Below, piece by piece: positions 50,833-60,636 of a stretch of 64,000 nucleotides of DNA; the first letter of the stretch is position 1, and each line of letters opens with the position of its first letter. Location of the stretch: the NCBI RefSeq assembly GCF_008107445.1, contig NZ_VSLD01000003.1:62001-126000 (forward strand). The letters are read 5' to 3'. The notes beneath the pieces are model-generated. The model did no database searches, was not told where the DNA came from, and saw only the letters and a list, made by a program, of their open reading frames with translations. The position numbers and the translations under genes are program-made. This DNA comes from Arthrobacter echini. Lineage in GTDB: Bacteria; Actinomycetota; Actinomycetes; Actinomycetales; Micrococcaceae.

Positions 50833-52533
50833 GTGCCTTCCACCGCCCCGTCCGACGCCGCCGAGCCCGAGGTGCCCGCGTCCGGCGCCACCCAGCAGGC
50901 CGAGCGTATGCAGGATCCCGACTGGTGGCGCCAGGCGGCTGTCTACCAGATCTACCCGCGGAGTTTCGCCGATTCCGACGCGGACGGCATCGGCGATCTC
51001 CGGGGAATCACCTCCCGGATCCCGTATCTGCAGGAGCTCGGGGTCGACGCCGGCTGGCTCAGCCCGTTCTACCCCTCCGCGCTCGCGGACGGCGGGTACG
51101 ACGTCGACGACTACCGCGACGTCGATCCCAGGCTCGGTACGCTCGAGGACTTCGACGAGATGATCGCGGCGCTGCACGGGGCTGGCATCAAGTGCATCGC
51201 GGACATCGTGCCGAACCACACTTCGAACCGGCACGTCTGGTTCAAGGAGGCGCTGGCGTCCCCGCGGGGTTCCGCGGCGCGCGAGCGGTACATCTTCCGC
51301 GACGGCAAGGGCGCCGACGGCTCCGAGCCACCCTCGGACTGGGACTCGGTCTTCGGCGGGCCCGCCTGGGAGCGGACCCCGGACGGCCAGTGGTACATGC
51401 ACATCTTCGCCCGGGAGCAGCCGGATCTGAACTGGGACAACCGTGAGGTCCGTGACGACTTCCTGCGGACACTGCGGTTCTGGTCGGACCGCGGTGTCGA
51501 CGGTTTCCGCGTGGATGTGGCGCACGCCCTGACCAAGGACATGACGGAGCCGCTGCCGTCCAAGGCGGAACTCGCCCCGGAGGGGGAGAACGCACACGGG
51601 CAGCACCCGTTCTGGGACCGCGACGACGTCCATGCGGTCTTCGAGGAGTGGCGCGCCGTGTTCAACGAGTACACGCCGCCGCGCACCGCCGTCGCCGAGG
51701 CCTGGGTGCATGCCGACCGGCGTGCACGCTACGCCAGCCCGGAGGGCCTCGGACAGGCCTTCAACTTCGATCTCCTCCGGGCCGACTGGGACGCCGGCCA
51801 GTTCCGCGACATCATCACCGGCAATCTTGCCGAAGCCGCCGCGTCGGGCGCGTCGTCTACCTGGGTCTTCTCCAACCACGACGTCGTCCGCCACGCGACG
51901 CGCTACGGACTGCCGCCGGCGGAGGACGGTTCGAGCCAGGACGGTCGCGCGTGGCTGCTGGACGGCGGGCCCGAAAGTGCGCTGGACCGGGAGCTCGGTG
52001 AACGCCGGGCCCGGGCTGCCACCCAGCTGATGCTCGCACTGCCCGGCTCCGCCTACCTGTACCAGGGGGAGGAGCTCGGCCTGCACGAGGTCGCCGACAT
52101 CGCCGACGACGCCCGCCAGGATCCCACGTTCTTCCGGAACACGGGGGTGGACGTGGGCCGCGACGGCTGCCGTGTCCCCCTGCCCTGGACCACCGCCGGC
52201 ACGTCCTTCGGGTTCGGTGGCAACGGAGCCCACCTGCCGCAGCCCGCCTGGTTCGGCGGATACGCGGTCGACGTGCAGGAGGACGACCCGGGCTCCGGTC
52301 TGGGTTTCTATCGCCGCGCGCTCGAGTTGCGGGGCGCGCTGCAGGGCACGGAGAGCCTCGAGTGGGTGGAGGGCTCATCCGGGGTGCTCCACTTCGTCCG
52401 GCCCGGCGGATGGAGGAGTCTGACCAACTTCGGCCCCGAGCCGGTGGATCTTCCCTCGGGTACGGTCCTGCTGAGCAGCTCGCCCCTCGAGGGCGGACGG
52501 GTGCCCGCCGACACGACGGTCTGGCTCACCTAG
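50833..52533 (+). CDS. GH13 alpha-glucosidase-like enzyme (second copy)
   Basis: A 566-residue GH13 enzyme related to the one at 17.6-19.2 kb. A 30-residue polar head precedes WWRQAAVYQIYPRSFADSDADGIGDL. Catalytic parts are complete: IVPNH, GFRVDVAHA with Asp228, TAVAEAWV with Glu289 (the acid/base site) and SNHD with Asp350. An insert around 155-170 and the CRVPLPWT region before the C-terminal beta domain agree with oligo-glucosidases or amylosucrase-like relatives. It is cytosolic and starts with GTG 50833. No LacI or transporter is adjacent, so control may come from elsewhere. Confidence 0.9.
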   Translation: MPSTAPSDAAEPEVPASGATQQAERMQDPDWWRQAAVYQIYPRSFADSDADGIGDLRGITSRIPYLQELGVDAGWLSPFYPSALADGGYDVDDYRDVDPRLGTLEDFDEMIAALHGAGIKCIADIVPNHTSNRHVWFKEALASPRGSAARERYIFRDGKGADGSEPPSDWDSVFGGPAWERTPDGQWYMHIFAREQPDLNWDNREVRDDFLRTLRFWSDRGVDGFRVDVAHALTKDMTEPLPSKAELAPEGENAHGQHPFWDRDDVHAVFEEWRAVFNEYTPPRTAVAEAWVHADRRARYASPEGLGQAFNFDLLRADWDAGQFRDIITGNLAEAAASGASSTWVFSNHDVVRHATRYGLPPAEDGSSQDGRAWLLDGGPESALDRELGERRARAATQLMLALPGSAYLYQGEELGLHEVADIADDARQDPTFFRNTGVDVGRDGCRVPLPWTTAGTSFGFGGNGAHLPQPAWFGGYAVDVQEDDPGSGLGFYRRALELRGALQGTESLEWVEGSSGVLHFVRPGGWRSLTNFGPEPVDLPSGTVLLSSSPLEGGRVPADTTVWLT

Positions 52534-52819
52534 GATCCGCGGGCCGGCGCCCCGGGGATGTCCCACCTCGGGGTGTCCCGCCCGGGGTGCGTTCGTCGGC
52601 AGGAGAATCGGTTGCACGCGTCTCGGGCACCCCGGAATACTTGGAGGACCGGCACGGGCGACGCGGAAGGGCAACACCATCAGCAGGTCAGGGGAGCAGG
52701 GGGAAAGGCTGCGGAAAGCGGCTCAGTACCGCGCAGCGCGTGACGGCGCAGTAGATCCGGCTGATGCGCTGGCCGAACTGGAGCGCCAGAGGGACGACGG
52801 CGAGCCCGTCAGCGGAGAT

Positions 52820-53302
52820 ATGGCGCCGCTGCGCCCGGGAGAGGACGAGGCGGAGCGGGCCCGCCTGATCGTGGACCGGGCGGTGGCCCGGGGGGATTTC
52901 GACACCCTCGCGCTCGCCGGCAAGCCGATCCCCGGTCTGGGGGCGGCACATGATCCGGACTGGTGGGTCAAGGGCCTGATCCAGCGGGAGAACATCACCG
53001 GGCTGGGACCGCAGGCCATCTTGCTGCGAACGGAGGACGCCGAGCTCGACGATCGCCTCGACCGCCAGTACACGCCGGCGCAGGTGCGGGAGATCCTGGA
53101 GGACTTCAACTACCGCGTCATCGACGCGCGCCGTCAGCTCCTCGGCGGACCTCCCGTGATCACCAGGTTGCGCGACGTCGACGCCGAGCTGGAGCGCTGG
53201 CGGGAGCGCCGGGAGGTGGTGCGGCGGGCGGCCGAGGCCGCTGCACCACCCACACCGGCGCGGATCCCGTTCTGGAGGCGCATCCTCCGCTGCTCCGACT
53301 GA
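52820..53302 (+). CDS. DUF1992 (DnaJ-homologue C28-like) protein
   Basis: A protein of at least 160 residues with the DUF1992 core: AERARLIVDRAVARGDFDTLALAGKPIPGL, DPDWWVKGLIQRENITGLGPQAILLR and a charged helical tail. The family is widespread; its role is unclear. The first ATG is at 52820, but the in-frame sequence upstream to about 52680 reads like part of the protein (RLRKAAQYRAARDG, then ADALAELERQ) and has no ATG, GTG or TTG. An ATC at 52679 with GGAAGGG before it could be the true start. The 52534-52650 stretch before this has no supported gene. Confidence 0.75.
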   Translation: MAPLRPGEDEAERARLIVDRAVARGDFDTLALAGKPIPGLGAAHDPDWWVKGLIQRENITGLGPQAILLRTEDAELDDRLDRQYTPAQVREILEDFNYRVIDARRQLLGGPPVITRLRDVDAELERWRERREVVRRAAEAAAPPTPARIPFWRRILRCSD

Positions 53303-53359
53303 TCCGGACGGACGGCGTCACTCCATGTCGGCGTCAGTCCGTGCCGGGGCAGAGCCGCG

Positions 53360-54046
53360 TCAGTCCATGTCGGCGTAGCGCTTCGCCGCTTCGAGCGCTT
53401 CGCGCATGCCGTCGGCGTCGAGCACTGGCCCGTAGGCCGCGGTGTCCCGCTGGAAACGCCAGCCCTCCGCGAGCGATCCCGCATCGACGGCATCGAAGCC
53501 GAATTCGTCGAGCAGTTCGACAACGGCCTGCTTGGCATCCGAATCGTCCCCGGCGATCGGCAATGCACGGCGTCCGGGGGTGCCCGAGGGCGAACCGTCC
53601 GTGGTCAGCTGCGAGAACTGGATGTTGTTGAACACCTTCACCACGGAGGAACCGGGCAGGTGATCCTGCACCATCTCGCTCGTCGTGGTCATCTCGTCGT
53701 CGAGCTCCGCGATCTGCCCGTCGCGCTCAGGGTAGTAGTTGCAGGTGTCGATGACGAGCTTCCCGGCGAGCGGCTGGACCGGGACGGCGTCGAGATTCTT
53801 CAGCGGGATGGTGACGACCACGATATCGCCCTCGTTCGCGGCGTCGTCGGTCGTTCCGGCGCGGGCTCCGGCGCCGAGCTCCCCGACGAGGTCCTGCAGT
53901 GTCTGAGGACCACGCGAGTTGCTCATGATCACCCGGTAGTCCCGGCCGACGGCGAGGCGCGCGAGCTGCGCACCGATGTTGCCGCTGCCGATGAAGCCGA
54001 TGGTGCTGCGCGTGGTCCCTGGCGTGGTTGTCGTGTTCTCAGTCAT
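53360..54046 (-). CDS. NADPH-dependent F420 reductase-like oxidoreductase
   Basis: A 228-residue Rossmann protein of the F420H2:NADP reductase / YrdC-like NAD-binding family. The cofactor motif is IGFIGSGNIGAQLARLAVGR, with NSRGPQT next as a probable 2'-phosphate site for NADP. Downstream come VVVTIPLKNLDAVPV, LVIDTCNYYPERDG and VVKVFNNIQFSQL. Whether this species uses F420 is not shown by the window. ATG 54046 is preferred over a GTG three codons earlier. A plus-strand gene faces it. Confidence 0.85.
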   Translation of the reverse strand: MTENTTTTPGTTRSTIGFIGSGNIGAQLARLAVGRDYRVIMSNSRGPQTLQDLVGELGAGARAGTTDDAANEGDIVVVTIPLKNLDAVPVQPLAGKLVIDTCNYYPERDGQIAELDDEMTTTSEMVQDHLPGSSVVKVFNNIQFSQLTTDGSPSGTPGRRALPIAGDDSDAKQAVVELLDEFGFDAVDAGSLAEGWRFQRDTAAYGPVLDADGMREALEAAKRYADMD

Positions 54047-54139
54047 GCCCAGCACAACGGCTGGGAACCCCTGTTATTCCTCAGGCCTCCCGACGTGTGC
54101 ACGAGCATGGTGGGGCTTCCGGGATCGCGCGATGACCTC

Positions 54140-54168
54140 TTGGCGATCCTGGGGAGGCAGCCTATGGT
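54140..54168 (+). promoter_or_regulatory. Candidate promoter for the GAF protein
   Basis: TTGGCG (54140-54145), a 17-bp spacer and TATGGT (54163-54168) lie about 50 bp before the gene. Confidence 0.35.
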
Positions 54169-54215
54169 TGCTGTAGCGAACTTATCTGCACTGCTTACCC
54201 TCCGAGCGGACCTTC

Positions 54216-54752
54216 TTGCCACTGCCTCTTCAGCACGCCACGCCGATCCCCTCCGTTCCACGAGGATCTTCCGTCGCAGCTCGGGCGAAGGAGCGGCAAA
54301 GACTTCGGGCGGTGGACAGGACCCGTCTGCTCGATTCCGGCGATGAAGAACGATTCGATCGGCTGACGCGCCTCGCCCAGCAATCCTTCGGCGTTCTGTC
54401 GGCGGTCATCTCGCTCATCGGGGACGATCGGCAGTTCCTGAAGTCCTTCGTCGGACCCCTTCCCCGCAATGTCGCCAGAGAGTTCTCCGTCTGCGACACG
54501 ACTCTCCAGGCCGAAGGCGGCCTCGTGGTGCCCGATCTCGGCTCGGACGCGCGCTTCCGTGACAATCCGTTCGTCGTCGGACCCCCGTTCGTCCGGTTCT
54601 ACGCCGGCCTGCCGCTTCGTGGACCCGGAGGATGGTTCGTGGGCAGCATGTGCATCCTCGATACGGAACCGCGCATCCTGGGCCTCGAGGACCGCACACT
54701 GCTCCAGTGCCTCGCACAGGAAGCCGAACTCGAGCTGAACCGCGGCACCTGA
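54216..54752 (+). CDS. GAF-domain protein
   Basis: A 178-residue protein that is almost entirely one GAF domain. RQRLRAVDRTRLLDSGDEERFDRLTRLAQQSFGV is the usual start, then VISLIGDDRQFLKSFVGP, REFSVCDTTLQAEGGLVVPDLGSDARFRDNP and RFYAGLPLRGPGGWFVGSMCILD. This last motif is typical of free-standing GAF proteins seen beside PAS, LOV or phosphatase domains in Actinomycetota; ligand and role are unknown. The start is a TTG at 54216, the first in-frame choice, with a poor ribosome site. Confidence 0.75.
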   Translation: MPLPLQHATPIPSVPRGSSVAARAKERQRLRAVDRTRLLDSGDEERFDRLTRLAQQSFGVLSAVISLIGDDRQFLKSFVGPLPRNVAREFSVCDTTLQAEGGLVVPDLGSDARFRDNPFVVGPPFVRFYAGLPLRGPGGWFVGSMCILDTEPRILGLEDRTLLQCLAQEAELELNRGT

Positions 54753-54774
54753 CGCCACCGGATTCTGCGCCCGT

Positions 54775-54948
54775 TCATGTCCCTGTCGTCCGATGCCAGT
54801 CCGTGTGCAATTTCTGACCTTCGACGTCGATGAATGCTCGGCATGTCCTGCAGATCAGATACGCGCTTCGTTGCGACGTCCGGTACTGCTCGAGAACCGG
54901 TGGTCGATCGAGTCCGAGATACTGCTGGATCTTCTGCGTGAACCTCAT
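54775..54948 (-). CDS. Small protein with Cys2-His2-like motif
   Basis: A 57-residue protein from ATG 54948: MRFTQKIQQYLGLDRPP, a short link, then YLICRTCRAFIDVEG and QKLHTDWHR. The pattern CxxC-x12-HxxxH suggests a small zinc-binding knuckle, as in several tiny actinobacterial proteins that may bind nucleic acid. An in-frame ATG at 54990, 4 bp after the preceding gene, would give 71 residues and translational coupling. It is tail to tail with the GAF gene. The function is unknown. Confidence 0.6.
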   Translation of the reverse strand: MRFTQKIQQYLGLDRPPVLEQYRTSQRSAYLICRTCRAFIDVEGQKLHTDWHRTTGT

Positions 54949-54993
54949 GGCTCGAGTCTGCCAGGGTGTGTCTGCTGCGTCCCCGGGCATCGT

Positions 54994-55926
54994 TCAGTGA
55001 CGTCGTGTCGTGTCCTTGACGTCTGCCGGGGGTTCGGCCGCGTCCATCGCGCGAAGGGCCGCCTCGGCCGTCTCGACGGCGTGCCCTGCCTCGACGACGC
55101 GCTTCTCGGCCGCAGCGTGCGTGCAGTCGGCGGCGTCGATACTGGTGAGCTCCGCGCGCAGCGACCCCAACTGTTGCTCGAGATCCTTGATCGATGCCAT
55201 GATCCGCGTGCGCCGCTGTGCCGGCTGTCGAGCTTCCCGCCGCGACTCAGCCGATCCTTCCTCGGCGGTCGTGAGCTCGGCCTGGGCCCGGGCGAGGTCG
55301 GCAACGGCTTTCGCGCGTCGTCGTTCCGTCAGCGTGCTGGTGCCCGATGCGTGCGCCCTGGCCGGCTCCCGCTCCGCGCTGTGCTGGGCGTCAGCGGAGT
55401 CGTCATCGCTTGGTGGAGTGCTGAACGGTCCGGCGACCGCGCCGTCCAGATCCACCGGGTCCCAGCCCGCTGACTCCAGGGGGCGAATGAGGCGCCCGGT
55501 CAGCACGGCGGCTGCGGCGGCCGGGTCCGCGAGAGCCGCTCGCAAGGTGCGCTCGACGCCGGGCAGGGCGGCGGCGCCGACCTCGTACCCGATGTCCGCT
55601 GCTGCCTCGAGGGACCGACCCGCGACGGCGGCGATGAGATGCTGACGTCGCTGCCCGAGTGCGTGCAGCCGCGCGCTGTCGGCGTCGGCCTGCGCCTTCC
55701 GGAGAGAGGCGCCGAGCTCCAACACTTCCTCCACCTGGTCACTGCGGTACACCACGAGGACGTTCACGAGCCAGGCGGCCGACGACGGTTTGGGCAGCGC
55801 TCGAAGACTGGCTGCCAGCTCCCTGTCACCGGCCTGCGTGGCGTCCTTCGCAGCGGTGTTCCGCGCGCTGATGAAGCGATCGAGCGGAAGGACATACAGG
55901 CCAGCTGCGTACTCCGTCAGGTCCAT
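54994..55926 (-). CDS. Coiled-coil protein of unknown function
   Basis: A 310-residue Ala/Glu/Arg-rich protein. The first 170 residues are helical and look ordered (LPLDRFISARNTAAKDA, PKPSSAAWLVNVLVVYRSDQVEEVL, WDPVDLDGAVAGPF). A Ser/Asp/Ala linker leads to a coiled coil with heptads (RRRAKAVADLARAQAELTTAEE to VVEAGHAVETAEAALRAM). No catalytic motif or membrane segment is visible. It lies 60 bp downstream of a DUF429 gene on the same strand, so they are likely co-transcribed. Confidence 0.75.
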   Translation of the reverse strand: MDLTEYAAGLYVLPLDRFISARNTAAKDATQAGDRELAASLRALPKPSSAAWLVNVLVVYRSDQVEEVLELGASLRKAQADADSARLHALGQRRQHLIAAVAGRSLEAAADIGYEVGAAALPGVERTLRAALADPAAAAAVLTGRLIRPLESAGWDPVDLDGAVAGPFSTPPSDDDSADAQHSAEREPARAHASGTSTLTERRRAKAVADLARAQAELTTAEEGSAESRREARQPAQRRTRIMASIKDLEQQLGSLRAELTSIDAADCTHAAAEKRVVEAGHAVETAEAALRAMDAAEPPADVKDTTRRH

Positions 55927-55986
55927 GGATGCCGTCCTTCCTCCGCTGTCCGGGCCTTCCCTCCGGCTCCGTCCACAGCCACGCTG

Positions 55987-56730
55987 CTAGGGAGCCAGAT
56001 CCTCCAACCGTCCCACGGGCAGCGCGATCCAGCCTTCGCGGCGCGCCTGGTCCTGATACCCGGGGGGCACGGGATGTGTCCGTCCGAGGGCGTGGGCGCG
56101 GGCGGCGAGGGCCGCGACGACGGCGTCGAACGCGTCGTCGGAGGCCACCACGAGTTCCTCGGCTGCGTCGTCGAGCCCGAGCCAGGGCGCGCGGTCGAGG
56201 AGTCGGGAGACGAGAATCCGGCGAGCCCCGACGTCGGTCTTGTAGCCGCGGGTGTCGAACTGCCAGCCGCGCAGCGTCGCCGCGGGGTACACCTCGACGG
56301 CGGTGCCGGCACCCGACCGGTCCACGGGTTCCCCGATTGCGTCCGTGACGGCGTCGAGCAGGACGGCGCAGTGCATGGCGGTCAGCCCCAGCCGGTCCGT
56401 GGCGACGCTCAGGGGCCAGCGTCCGGTGATGGCCCGCGTGGCGCGGTCGGTCGCTCGGTACGCCAGGCGTCGGCGCCAGGCCATGCCTTCGTCGTCGGCG
56501 AGCTCGACGCGGTCGCCCCGGGCGTGCCGCGTGATGAACGTGACGAAGTCATCGGGCCACCCGAAGGCGCAGTCGATGCCGAGCTTCTCCACCCCGGGCG
56601 CCGTCGCGGCGATATCGGTATCGGTCACCCCGACGCGGACATCCACCGTGACGGTCGAGCCCGACCAGTCCAGGACGGCGAGGGCGGTCCCCCTCGGTTC
56701 TGCGGCGAGGTCCACTCCTGCTGTGAGCAC
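55987..56730 (-). CDS. DUF429 protein
   Basis: A 247-residue protein with an RNase-H-like DUF429 fold suggested by the opening TAGVDLAAEPRGTALAVLDW, the acidic LGIDCAFGWPDDF, YRATDRATRAITGRWPLS, VEVYPAATLRGW and the final DDAFDAVVAALAARAHALG. The fold carries conserved acids that could bind metal, so it may be a nuclease-like or nucleotide-handling protein; its role is not established. It heads a pair with the coiled-coil gene. Confidence 0.85.
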   Translation of the reverse strand: MLTAGVDLAAEPRGTALAVLDWSGSTVTVDVRVGVTDTDIAATAPGVEKLGIDCAFGWPDDFVTFITRHARGDRVELADDEGMAWRRRLAYRATDRATRAITGRWPLSVATDRLGLTAMHCAVLLDAVTDAIGEPVDRSGAGTAVEVYPAATLRGWQFDTRGYKTDVGARRILVSRLLDRAPWLGLDDAAEELVVASDDAFDAVVAALAARAHALGRTHPVPPGYQDQARREGWIALPVGRLEDLAP

Positions 56731-56880
56731 CCCCGATTATAGGCAGTCGGACGCAGCGACGGCATCGGTGTCAGTGACCTTCGCGTCGGACCGGCGCCGG
56801 TCGTTCCCGGACCGGCCTCCTGCCGGAGCGGGCGCACCTGGCCCGGCAGCGTCGACGGGGTCGTCAGGTCAGCTGCAGAC

Positions 56881-57330
56881 TCATTCCGCGCCGGCGGGTC
56901 TGATCGCCAGATTGGGGTGCAGCAGTTCGAAGCCCTGATCGGCCAGATCGTTCCTGTCGATGTCGTCCGGCAGCAGGACCACCGTCACCCGGCTGTCGCG
57001 GATGGTCGGGCCGGCCGCGCCGCGTTCGAGGGGTCCACACTCGAGCCCGACGCCGATCCCTTCCTCGACCAGCAGGCAGACGGTGTCCGCAGCTCCGCCG
57101 CCGGCTTCAGCCCCGGCTTCCGGCCGCGCCACGAAGTACTCCACACCGTCGCGTTCGGCCAGGAGTCGTGTAGTTGCGAGGTCGATGCCGTCGAGATCCG
57201 TCTGGATGGTCAGAACGTCCTGGCCCTGCTGTTCCTCGTCCAGGACGCCGATCAGGGAACCACCCGTGCAGCCGGCCAGGACCAGGGTGCAGACACCGGC
57301 CAGCACGATGTGGGGTGCGGGGCGGCGCAT
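56881..57330 (-). CDS. Small lipoprotein of unknown function
   Basis: A 149-residue lipoprotein with the signal IVLAGVCTLVLAGC (lipobox LAGC, Cys21). The mature part has DGIDLATTRLLAERDGVEYFVARP and two more Cys (in TVCLLVEEG and LECGPL) that could form a disulfide. No family was recognised. GAGGAG precedes ATG 57330. It probably sits on the outside of the membrane; nothing nearby hints at a partner. Confidence 0.8.
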   Translation of the reverse strand: MRRPAPHIVLAGVCTLVLAGCTGGSLIGVLDEEQQGQDVLTIQTDLDGIDLATTRLLAERDGVEYFVARPEAGAEAGGGAADTVCLLVEEGIGVGLECGPLERGAAGPTIRDSRVTVVLLPDDIDRNDLADQGFELLHPNLAIRPAGAE

Positions 57331-57449
57331 GGATCTCCTCGGGTGAACGGGGGTCGGGTACCTGTCAAAGACTAGCGAGGCCCACCGACCCCGCCGGGCG
57401 CCGTGACGATCCGACGGGTGGACGCATCGGCACTCAAGGGAACAGCTTG

Positions 57450-57582
57450 CGGCCCGCAGCACCGAATTCGTGAGCACGGCCAGTCCCAGCCCGATGGCGA
57501 GGCTCAGTGGGACCGTGATGAGGGTGAAGATCGCGGTGTTGACGGTGGACTGCCAGAAGGTCGGATCACCGACGAGCCGCTG
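57450..57582 (-). pseudogene. Fragment of a sugar ABC transporter permease
   Basis: A minus-strand stretch translates as QRLVGDPTFWQSTVNTAIFT, then LITVPLSLAIGLGLAVLTNSVLRAAS. This is the recognisable first transmembrane region of a MalF/UgpA-type sugar permease (FxxLxxDPxFWxSxxNTxxFT). No start, coupling loop or rest of the gene is present. It is a remnant of roughly 45 codons, directly next to palindromic elements like those at 35.8-36.6 kb. Confidence 0.75.
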
Positions 57583-57591
57583 GGTGGTCGT

Positions 57592-57761
57592 TCCCAGCGT
57601 CCGGGCTGCTGCAGTGGGATGGACGGTGGCCCCTCCGGTCGATCCCAGTGTCCGAGCTGCTGCAGTGGGATCGGGCTGTCGCTCCCAGCGCCCGGGCTCC
57701 AATAGCGGGAGTGAGCCGCCGCACCTCGGCCGCTCCCAGTGCCCGGCCCCCAACCGTGGGA
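57592..57761. repeat. Array of four phased palindromic elements, reverse orientation
   Basis: Four 28-bp elements begin at 57592, 57643, 57683 and 57734, at distances of 51, 40 and 51 bp. The consensus TCCCAGTGTCCGGGCTG, ending CAGTGGGA, is the reverse complement of the element in the 35.76-36.58 kb array, so the two arrays are the same family in opposite orientation. The 57331-57782 interval holds only these elements and the permease fragment. Confidence 0.85.
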
Positions 57762-57782
57762 CGGACGGGCCGCACAGAGACC

Positions 57783-59477
57783 CTACCGCTCGAACACCAC
57801 GCGCCCGCCCGCAAGAGTCAGGTCCACCCGGACGGCGTGCAGGTCGGCGTCCTGCAGCGCGAAGGGGTCCACGGACAGCACGGCCAGATCGGCCGGAGCA
57901 CCCGGCCTGATGACGCCCGCGGGGGAGCGGGTGACGCGTGCCGATCCGGAGGTGTAGGCACCCAGGGCAGTTGTGAGGGTCAGCGCCTCCGCGGGGACGA
58001 GCGGGGGCTCCCCAGGGTAGGCGGGGTGCGTGCGGTTCACGGCGACGTGGATGGCCTGCCACGGATCGGCGTCGGACACGGGCCAGTCGGAGCCCAGCGC
58101 CAGCGGAGCGCCGCCACCCACCAGGGACGCGAACGGATACTGCCACGTTGCCCGCTCCGCTCCGATCAGCGGTACGGTCAGGGCCCGCATCTGGTCGTCG
58201 CTGCACGCCCACAGCCCCTGGGCGTTGACTGTCACCCCGAGGGGGCCGAACCGGGCGACGTCGTCGGGGTGGACCAGCTGCACATGCGCCATGTTGTGCA
58301 GCGGCTGCCACGCGTCCGCGCACGGAGGGGCGGACCCGGCAGGGCCTGGACCGGCCGCGAGCGCACCGGCGACGGCGTCGAGTCCGGTCCGGACGGCGCG
58401 GTCGCCGATCGCGTGCAGATGCAGATCGAAACGGGCTGCATGCAGTGCCCTGACGACGGCGTGGAGCACGTCCTCCGGGAGGTAGCTGGGCCCGCGGTCG
58501 ACGGCGCCCACCGGCATGCATCCGCAGCCTGCGGGTTCGTAGGGGTCGATGAGCGCGGCCGTGCGGTTCTCGGGCACACCGTCGATCATGATCTTGGCGC
58601 TCGACGTCGGGAAGCCCGCCGCCGCGTTGCTCCGGCGGCGCTCGCGGAACTCGTCGACGAGTGCGGGGATCTCCGGCAGGGTGATACCGCGCGGCACCCA
58701 GAGGGCACCCGACGCCCTGCCGCTCAACCGACCCGACGCGGCGAGAGCGCCGTAGGCGGGAGCAGCATCGGGGTAGCCCGCGTATTCGCCGATGATCGCC
58801 TCCTGCCAGCCCGTGATGCCGAGGGAGTGCAGGTGCCGCTGTCCGTGGAGGATCCCGGCTTCGACGGTCCCGCGGGTGATCGGCGGGAGCAGCTGCGCCA
58901 CGAGTGCCATGGCGCCCTCGTGCAGGATCCCGCTCGCGGAGCCGTCACTCCTGCGGTCGATGCGTCCGTCCGGCGGATCCGGGGTGTGGTCGGCGATGCC
59001 CGCCAGCCGTAGCGCCGCGGTGTTCACCCACGCGCTGTGGTGGTCCCGGTTGATCAGATAGACGGGTCGGGAGGGCGCGACGACGTCGAGCACCGCGGCG
59101 TCCGGGAAGCCACCCTCGTAGTCACCCTTGTACCAGCCGGCGCCCGTGATCCAGCCGGGAGCCGGACCCGTGGACGCCTTCGCGTAGGCGTCCACGGCGC
59201 GCTGCACTTCGGCGGCCCCGCGGCTCTGCCCGACGTCGCACGCGAGGGCCTCGATCCCACCCATGAAGGTGTGCGCGTGGGCGTCGACGAATCCGGGGGT
59301 GACAAGGCGTCCGTCCAGCTGCACGACGTCGGTGGCCGGCCCGACGACGTCACCCAGTTCCGTCTCGGTCCCGACACCGGTGATGAGCCCTGCCGTGACG
59401 GCGACGGTCGTGGCGCCGGGCCGGATGACGTGCCCGTCGAACACCCGACCGCCCGTCAGGACGAGGTCAGCTGCCAT
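57783..59477 (-). CDS. Amidohydrolase family 3 (YtcJ-like) enzyme
   Basis: A 564-residue metal-dependent hydrolase. The metal-binding HxH is in LVTPGFVDAHAHTFMGG, the GWITGAGWYKGDYEGGF segment follows, HHSAWVNTAAL is typical of YtcJ-like proteins, then LHLHAIGDRAV (His metal site), VQLVHPDDVARFG and the late LALGSDWPVSDADP (Asp). Members hydrolyse amides or formylated compounds; exact substrates vary. It lies 36 bp downstream of the aldo/keto reductase on the same strand and is followed by the decayed permease. Confidence 0.88.
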   Translation of the reverse strand: MAADLVLTGGRVFDGHVIRPGATTVAVTAGLITGVGTETELGDVVGPATDVVQLDGRLVTPGFVDAHAHTFMGGIEALACDVGQSRGAAEVQRAVDAYAKASTGPAPGWITGAGWYKGDYEGGFPDAAVLDVVAPSRPVYLINRDHHSAWVNTAALRLAGIADHTPDPPDGRIDRRSDGSASGILHEGAMALVAQLLPPITRGTVEAGILHGQRHLHSLGITGWQEAIIGEYAGYPDAAPAYGALAASGRLSGRASGALWVPRGITLPEIPALVDEFRERRRSNAAAGFPTSSAKIMIDGVPENRTAALIDPYEPAGCGCMPVGAVDRGPSYLPEDVLHAVVRALHAARFDLHLHAIGDRAVRTGLDAVAGALAAGPGPAGSAPPCADAWQPLHNMAHVQLVHPDDVARFGPLGVTVNAQGLWACSDDQMRALTVPLIGAERATWQYPFASLVGGGAPLALGSDWPVSDADPWQAIHVAVNRTHPAYPGEPPLVPAEALTLTTALGAYTSGSARVTRSPAGVIRPGAPADLAVLSVDPFALQDADLHAVRVDLTLAGGRVVFER

Positions 59478-59513
59478 GTGGCGCAGGGAGGAGGACGGGT
59501 GGGGTCCCGGGCA

Positions 59514-60488
<975 letters not shown>

Positions 60489-60636
60489 GGCGCTTCCTTC
60501 CGAGGGGTCCGGGGTCGTTCCCACCCTAGAGGAGACACTCCGCCACGCCCGTCGACCCGCTACCATCCATGCTAGGAGAGTGTCACCGCCACCCCCGTGG
60601 GCTGCTGCGGTGGACTCGACGAGGAGGGGAGACCGC

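Noticed and set aside
57484..57512. A TCCCAG...TGGGA match inside the permease fragment that resembles the palindromic element
   Set aside because: It coincides with the conserved VPLSLAIGLGL codons and does not fit the 40/51 bp spacing, so it is probably chance.
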